Part shown: positions 43,755-47,356 of the stretch, in pieces
Layout of the letters: every line of letters starts with the position of its first letter
Position numbering within the stretch: the first letter of the stretch is position 1
NCBI RefSeq assembly: GCF_000305495.1
Contig: NZ_AJTN02000248.1
Span: forward strand, 1 to 47,356
DNA from: Peribacillus psychrosaccharolyticus ATCC 23296
GTDB taxonomy: Bacteria; Bacillota; Bacilli; Bacillales; DSM-1321
Length of the DNA stretch: 47,356 nt
Direction: 5' to 3'
Translations under genes and position numbers: made by a program
The notes under the pieces: model-generated
What the model was told of the DNA's origin: nothing
The model's database searches: none
Seen by the model: the letters and a program-made list of their open reading frames with translations, nothing else

Positions 43755-44011
43755 TCGCGGTGCCACCTTTTTTCCGAAAAAGAGAATCATCGCGCATTTT
43801 GCGATTCTTAATCGGCTCTCAAATAAGATAACGGCTTCTGCCGGCACCCGTTACTCACTTCACGGATACAGCTCACAGGCGACTTCAGGGGATACTTACT
43901 TAGAAACCTTTCACCAATCGGTTTCCTCTCTAAAAGCAGCTTTCCACCGTACTACTCCTGGTCACAGCATTCAATTTATGTAGTTACGTCATTATTCACA
44001 AAAGAATTAAT
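43714..44011 (-). ncRNA. T-box riboswitch (valine) upstream of valS
   Basis: The conserved T-box sequence reads GGTGGCACCGCG on the minus strand (core 43765-43756). Upstream is Stem I with the AG-bulge and distal-loop signature (AGAGAGGAAACC, GGTGAAAGGTTTC) and a likely Val specifier GTC in GAAGTCGCC (GTC at 43883-43881). Stems II/III follow (CCGTGAAGTGAGTAACGGG), then antiterminator and terminator. Uncharged tRNA-Val pairs with the specifier and the T-box bulge, allowing read-through into valS. Specifier choice is inferred. Confidence 0.93.
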
Positions 44012-44017
44012 ACTATT

Positions 44018-44047
44018 ATCTTACTTAAAAAACAGGGCTTTCGTCAA
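44018..44047 (-). promoter_or_regulatory. Promoter of the valS T-box transcript
   Basis: Minus strand -35 TTGACG (44047-44042), 18-nt spacer, -10 TAAGAT (44023-44018), placing the start just before Stem I. Confidence 0.55.
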
Positions 44048-44082
44048 TCATCTTTTCCTAATTTCCGAGATTTTATACGATT

Positions 44083-44138
44083 TGTGCTAGCTTATGCGAG
44101 CCATTTCAGGTATGTGCGAGAATTACGCGTTATGTACA
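44083..44138. repeat. Degenerate phased TGTGCG-like array
   Basis: TATGCG, TGTGCG and TGTACA begin at 44093, 44113 and 44133 (20-nt steps) after TGTGCT at 44083. The core matches the array at 1770-2315. It sits between the valS promoter and the ysxE terminator. Confidence 0.45.
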
Positions 44139-44156
44139 GTGAAGGAGTTGGCCAGT

Positions 44157-44205
44157 TAAAAAATAGCCGGAGCAAGTATGGTCATGATTCTCCACCTGCT
44201 CCGGC
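44157..44205 (-). terminator. Terminator after ysxE
   Basis: Minus strand GCCGGAGCA, ~22-nt loop, TGCTCCGGC followed by TATTTTTTAAC. It immediately abuts the ysxE stop. Confidence 0.88.
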
Positions 44206-44206
44206 A

Positions 44207-45262
44207 TTAACTTTGCTCCTGTTCAGCTGCTTGAGCTGCTTCCGCTGCTGCAGCTTTTTTACTGTTTTCAATTTCTTCAATTTTCATCACCATATATTCG
44301 ATATTTTTCAACTGCCAGTAGTGACGTTGTAATGATCTCACGGAGTGGTACTCACTTTTATTTGTTTTTTCGAAATACTTTCTCGCAATGGAAACAGTAG
44401 CTCCGGGATAAGCTAAATAGCTCTGAAAAAGAAGCATTTCTTCTTCCTTAAATGGAAAATAGCGAAAATAATTATATAACCAATCAATACAATCATTATT
44501 ATTAGATGGATACGTTTTGGCCGTTTTCTCCAAAAACGGAAGCAAATCAAAATGCGGCGGTGCTTGTTGTGACCTTTCAAAATTAATGAAATAACCATAG
44601 CCTCGTTCATTATAAATAAAGTGTTTTAATGAGACCTTGCCGTGTGTGACAACCGTCCTGACTTTTTCCAAGTCCTTTGACTTCTCTGCCCACGATTCTA
44701 TTTTTTTCAGGGAGTAATCCATTGCTTGTGAAATATCGGTATAATAGCTGCAAAACATCATTTCAAAAGGCGCCATATACCATTTCTTTTCACAAGCAAC
44801 GACAAATTCATCTAGAAATACGCGCTGCTTTTTCCACTCTTCAACGGTTACGTTATAATGCTCTTCTCGTTCCTCCGTATCAACCGGCATATCCCTCACC
44901 GATAACGTATGCATACGTGCTAATTCACGAAACATCTGCTTGTGACGCTCGGAACGCTCTCCGCTCTCTTCATCAACAAGCCAAGGCATTAAATAATACA
45001 CACGGTTGTTATTCAGAACACCATATCGGCCACCCTCAGCTTGATAAATCGGCACAATCCGATTATAGCCGCGTTGATACAGCGTTTGGATATTTCGGAT
45101 AAAATCAATCCCCGCCTGTGCTGGCATTGACTTTAACGCAAATACTCCCTGTTCACTGTAGACCTTAGTGATTTTCCCAAAGTCTTCAAGATATTTTACA
45201 CGAAGTCCATATTGAGACAATATTTCGCCCAGGTTTTCATCAGGTTCCCTATTTCGATACAC
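44207..45262 (-). CDS. ysxE: Spore coat protein YsxE (CotS family)
   Basis: 351 aa. A kinase-like fold of the CotS family: an N-lobe GEILSQYGLRVKYLEDFGK.., FALKSMPAQ (Lys equivalent), MPWLVDEESG hinge, and THGKVSLKHFIYNERG where active kinases have HGD, so catalytic Asp is lost or moved. C-terminal Ala/Glu-rich tail. In B. subtilis ysxE follows spoVID, is expressed under sigma-E and encodes a coat protein dependent on SpoVID/SafA. The order is conserved here, 63 nt after spoVID. Confidence 0.92.
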   Translation of the reverse strand: MYRNREPDENLGEILSQYGLRVKYLEDFGKITKVYSEQGVFALKSMPAQAGIDFIRNIQTLYQRGYNRIVPIYQAEGGRYGVLNNNRVYYLMPWLVDEESGERSERHKQMFRELARMHTLSVRDMPVDTEEREEHYNVTVEEWKKQRVFLDEFVVACEKKWYMAPFEMMFCSYYTDISQAMDYSLKKIESWAEKSKDLEKVRTVVTHGKVSLKHFIYNERGYGYFINFERSQQAPPHFDLLPFLEKTAKTYPSNNNDCIDWLYNYFRYFPFKEEEMLLFQSYLAYPGATVSIARKYFEKTNKSEYHSVRSLQRHYWQLKNIEYMVMKIEEIENSKKAAAAEAAQAAEQEQS

Positions 45263-45288
45263 TGTCTGTCACTGCCTTTCTTCATTCA

Positions 45289-45322
45289 ATAAAAGCAGAG
45301 CCAATGGTGACCCTGCTTTTAT
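45289..45322 (-). terminator. Hairpin between spoVID and ysxE
   Basis: Minus strand ATAAAAGCAG and CTGCTTTTAT form a 10-bp perfect stem over a 14-nt loop. U residues lie mostly inside the stem, so it is a weak terminator or an attenuator between the two coat genes. Confidence 0.5.
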
Positions 45323-45325
45323 CGG

Positions 45326-46711
45326 TTAGTGCTTGTATATGGTCACCTTAGGAATGTACAATACTTGCCCTTCATAAATATCCATTGTTGGCTCAAGCAT
45401 ATTGCTGTTCATTAAGGATTGAACAGAGACATCATAACGTTCCGCCAAGATGTCGAGTGTATCACCTTGTTGGACGATACAGACCTTCATCTTCACAAGC
45501 TCTTCTTCTTGTTTCCTGCCGAAGAAATCAGTTAGTGAAACATGCTTCTCTTTCGTCTCTTCCTTTGACTCCTGTTTATTTTTCTTATAGCTTTTAGATC
45601 GCGGAGTTTCTACAGGTTCTGCTTCTTGAGGCGCTGGCTTTCGAACAAGATCCAATAAGTGATGGTATTTCTTTTCTTGTTTTTGTTCGGCTTCAACTGC
45701 TGACTCCTCTTCACCGCTTTCTTCATAAACAGGTTCTGTTGTTTGTTGAAATACCACTGGATCTGCCGCTTCCACAGAGCGAACTTCCTCCATTTCTGCT
45801 TTCTTCGCTACAGTTTCAGTCGGACAATCTTCTTGGTCTCTTTTCAGCACAGGTCCTTTTTTAGGTTCAAAGACAGTCGTTGACGATTCTTCATCTGGCT
45901 GCTTCCTAGCTTCAACGTAAAACGGCTTATATAACTCATCCTCAGTGGGACTCTCAGTAGATTCAGGGATTTCCCTGTTAAGCGGCTCCATCTTACGATC
46001 AGCAACAGCCTCCTCGCTCGATTCAACACTTGACTCCACTTCAACTTCCGCTGACGAATGGGAACTAGATTCTTGTTGTTTTTCCTCCCTGGCCTCGGCA
46101 TTTACCTCTTGTTCTACTTTATCGTAATGCTGAGAACTCGACTCTTGGTCAAATTCGTATCTTGATTGAGAACTTACCTGCTGCTCTTCGGTTGACTGAG
46201 AACTTGACTCCTGTACGATTTCGATCTCGTATTCTTCTTGTTTCATTTCTTCTCTTTGTGGGATTTGCGGCTGTTCACCATAAATACCTGTCACCAGCAA
46301 GTCAGCCTGAAGCTTCAAGCAATTCCTTTCAATCAACGTATAATCAAACGTTTGAATATTTACACCAATATCATCCACTGACTCCACCCGATTGTATGGA
46401 ATGGAAATATCAACAGGAAAGCGATGATTAAATTCCTGTGTACCATTTCCAGAGTCTTCTACGGATTGCATCGTCTTTGGATAATACCCCTGTGAATAAT
46501 GCTTGATTTCTGATTCACCACTTGAAAGATTAATCTTATATTCCCCACTCAAATCAAGAGTTCCTCTAATTACTACGTACTCATCACTTTCTTGGATAGT
46601 CACATTTGGATCGAGTGAAATCGAATAGAGCTCGGCTACTTCCTGCCCCTTCTGAAACCAAATCGATTCCTCGAGTGTAAAACGTAAAAACGGCAAATTA
46701 TCCGCGGTCAA
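45326..46711 (-). CDS. spoVID: Stage VI sporulation protein D (SpoVID), spore coat encasement
   Basis: 461 aa from a TTG at 46711, which has AAAGGAGG 7 nt upstream; an ATG six bases earlier is too close to that site. The N-terminal domain (~10-150) opens LRFTLEESIWFQKGQEVAEL, closely like SpoVID. A long acidic Glu/Ser-rich middle with repeated SSSQSTEE-like units follows, then a C-terminal LysM domain (CIVQQGDTLDILAERYD.., EGQVLYIPK). SpoVID binds SpoIVA and SafA and drives the coat around the forespore; its LysM can also bind lipid II. SafA is at the other window end. Confidence 0.95.
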   Translation of the reverse strand: MTADNLPFLRFTLEESIWFQKGQEVAELYSISLDPNVTIQESDEYVVIRGTLDLSGEYKINLSSGESEIKHYSQGYYPKTMQSVEDSGNGTQEFNHRFPVDISIPYNRVESVDDIGVNIQTFDYTLIERNCLKLQADLLVTGIYGEQPQIPQREEMKQEEYEIEIVQESSSQSTEEQQVSSQSRYEFDQESSSQHYDKVEQEVNAEAREEKQQESSSHSSAEVEVESSVESSEEAVADRKMEPLNREIPESTESPTEDELYKPFYVEARKQPDEESSTTVFEPKKGPVLKRDQEDCPTETVAKKAEMEEVRSVEAADPVVFQQTTEPVYEESGEEESAVEAEQKQEKKYHHLLDLVRKPAPQEAEPVETPRSKSYKKNKQESKEETKEKHVSLTDFFGRKQEEELVKMKVCIVQQGDTLDILAERYDVSVQSLMNSNMLEPTMDIYEGQVLYIPKVTIYKH

Positions 46712-46749
46712 AACCATTCCTCCTTTCAAAACAATAACGATACCAATAC

Positions 46750-46778
46750 AATTTATGAAACTTGACAGCCGTTTATGC
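46750..46778 (-). promoter_or_regulatory. Candidate sigma-E promoter of spoVID
   Basis: Minus strand GCATAAAC (46778-46771), 13-nt spacer, CATAAATT (46757-46750), ~40 nt before the start codon. It closely parallels the candidate safA promoter. Confidence 0.5.
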
Positions 46779-46856
46779 CACCAGCTTGTTGGATTATTTC
46801 GAAAGTTAGGATGGAGGCGGGACTACGAAAAATGTATTTTTACCGCTATATACCTA

Positions 46857-47356
46857 GGGCAAACCCGCCTCTTAAGCTATCAGAAATGATAAAAAGCTAG
46901 TTTTATCGTTATTGGCTCATTGAAACCGCCGATTCGGACCATCTTAGCCGTTCTTCTTCCTTACACCAAAGTCACCAAGCTAATCCAAATATTTTAATTA
47001 TCCCTTTATTTGTTACAAAAATAGTGTATCTGGCTCTTTTGGATACCCTTTCTGGGCAAACCCGCCTCTCAAACTAACAGAAGGTGATTTAATTTTGATA
47101 AATAACTAGGATTTTAAGGTAGTTTTAGCGTTTCAAGCTAGTGTGGAACCCGCATTCTGCCTCTTTAAGCAATTATTCTTCCCTAACTCGCTTTTATTCT
47201 TCCCTATCCTTCGCTGATTCTGCCCGACTTCAGTATCATTCTTCCCATAATCAAAATGACCAAGCTAATCCATTTATCCCTTTATACTCTTGTTGCAAAA
47301 ATAGAGTATCTAGCTCTTTTGGTAGTACCCTTTCCTTGGGCGAACCCCGTACCTCC
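46857..47356. repeat. Intergenic tandem modules with exact 21-nt phased ATTCTTCCC motifs
   Basis: Module copies begin with GGGCAAACCCGCCTCT at 46857 and 47054 and GGGCGAACCCC at 47338 (cut by the window end). Each of the first two ends with ACCAAGCTAATCC...AAAAATAG.GTATCT.GCTCTTTTGG (46974-47053, 47259-47337). In copy 2, ATTCT[TG]CC[CT] begins at 47154, 47175, 47196, 47217 and 47238, all exactly 21 nt apart; copy 1 has only two degenerate units (46932, 46953). So motif number differs between copies. No gene is seen from 46730 to the window end; in B. subtilis hemL would come next. Confidence 0.82.

Noticed and set aside
43684-43797. 38-codon N-terminal extension of valS
   Set aside because: It would translate the T-box terminator. 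The ATG at 43683 has AGGAGG and gives the normal length.
46730-46856. Possible 3' remnant of hemL before the right array
   Set aside because: The six-frame reading shows no glutamate-1-semialdehyde aminotransferase motif; the sequence is AT-rich and stop-dense.

Overview
The window is a chromosomal segment of an endospore-forming Bacillaceae bacterium (Bacillus/Mesobacillus/Neobacillus-like). Evidence: moderate G+C, AGGAGG ribosome-binding sites, sporulation genes (safA, spo0B, spoIVFA/FB, spoIIB, ysxE, spoVID), the mreBCD-minCD cell-shape cluster, and gene order matching the safA...nadR-pheA-pheB-obg-spo0B-rpmA-prp-rplU-spoIVF-min-mre-radC-maf-spoIIB-comC-folC-valS-ysxE-spoVID block that I recall from B. 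subtilis. It is not B. subtilis: it has an RNase E/G gene beside rplU, no nad biosynthesis genes next to niaR, and a complete type IV pilus locus where B. subtilis has only comC.

Layout. 1-1566: 3' truncated safA (minus). 1567-2380: no gene, a tandem repeat built from TGTGCG motifs about 21 nt apart. 2381-2923: niaR, the only plus-strand gene in the left half. 2972-9348 (minus): pheA, pheB, obg, spo0B, rpmA, prp, rplU, rng. 9430-18130 (minus): spoIVFB, spoIVFA, minD, minC, mreD, mreC, mreB, radC, maf, spoIIB. 18230-30357 (minus): a twelve-gene type IV pilus operon, transcribed from an acidic membrane protein through PRC-barrel and VanW/G5 proteins, PilB, PilT, PilC, pilin, prepilin peptidase, PilM, PilN, PilO-like and a second pilin. 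30478-33204 (plus): a divergent operon of three pilin-like proteins. 33224-39532 (minus): an ankyrin protein, a very large secreted Ig-like protein and a GGDEF protein. 39638-46711 (minus): folC, T-box-controlled valS, ysxE, spoVID. 46730-47356: no gene, a second repeat array with an exact 21-nt motif period.

How the genes work together. The pilus locus holds a near-complete inner-membrane machine: PilB extension and PilT retraction motors, PilC platform, PilM-N-O alignment proteins, PilD peptidase, pilins and candidate tip proteins. It lacks a secretin, as expected in a monoderm. The flanks are spore-coat assembly (SafA, SpoVID, YsxE), the sigma-K checkpoint protease (SpoIVFA/FB), phosphorelay (Spo0B), division-site selection and cell shape, and translation genes.

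Caution. Four genes (rplU, pilM, pilC, the GGDEF gene) are each broken by a single-base indel whose repair gives a family-typical length. Three of the four lie in short A/T homopolymers where one extra base would restore the frame. This pattern fits assembly indels, but pilM breaks exactly at a dnaX-type A AAA AAG slippery heptamer, so programmed frameshifting remains open there.
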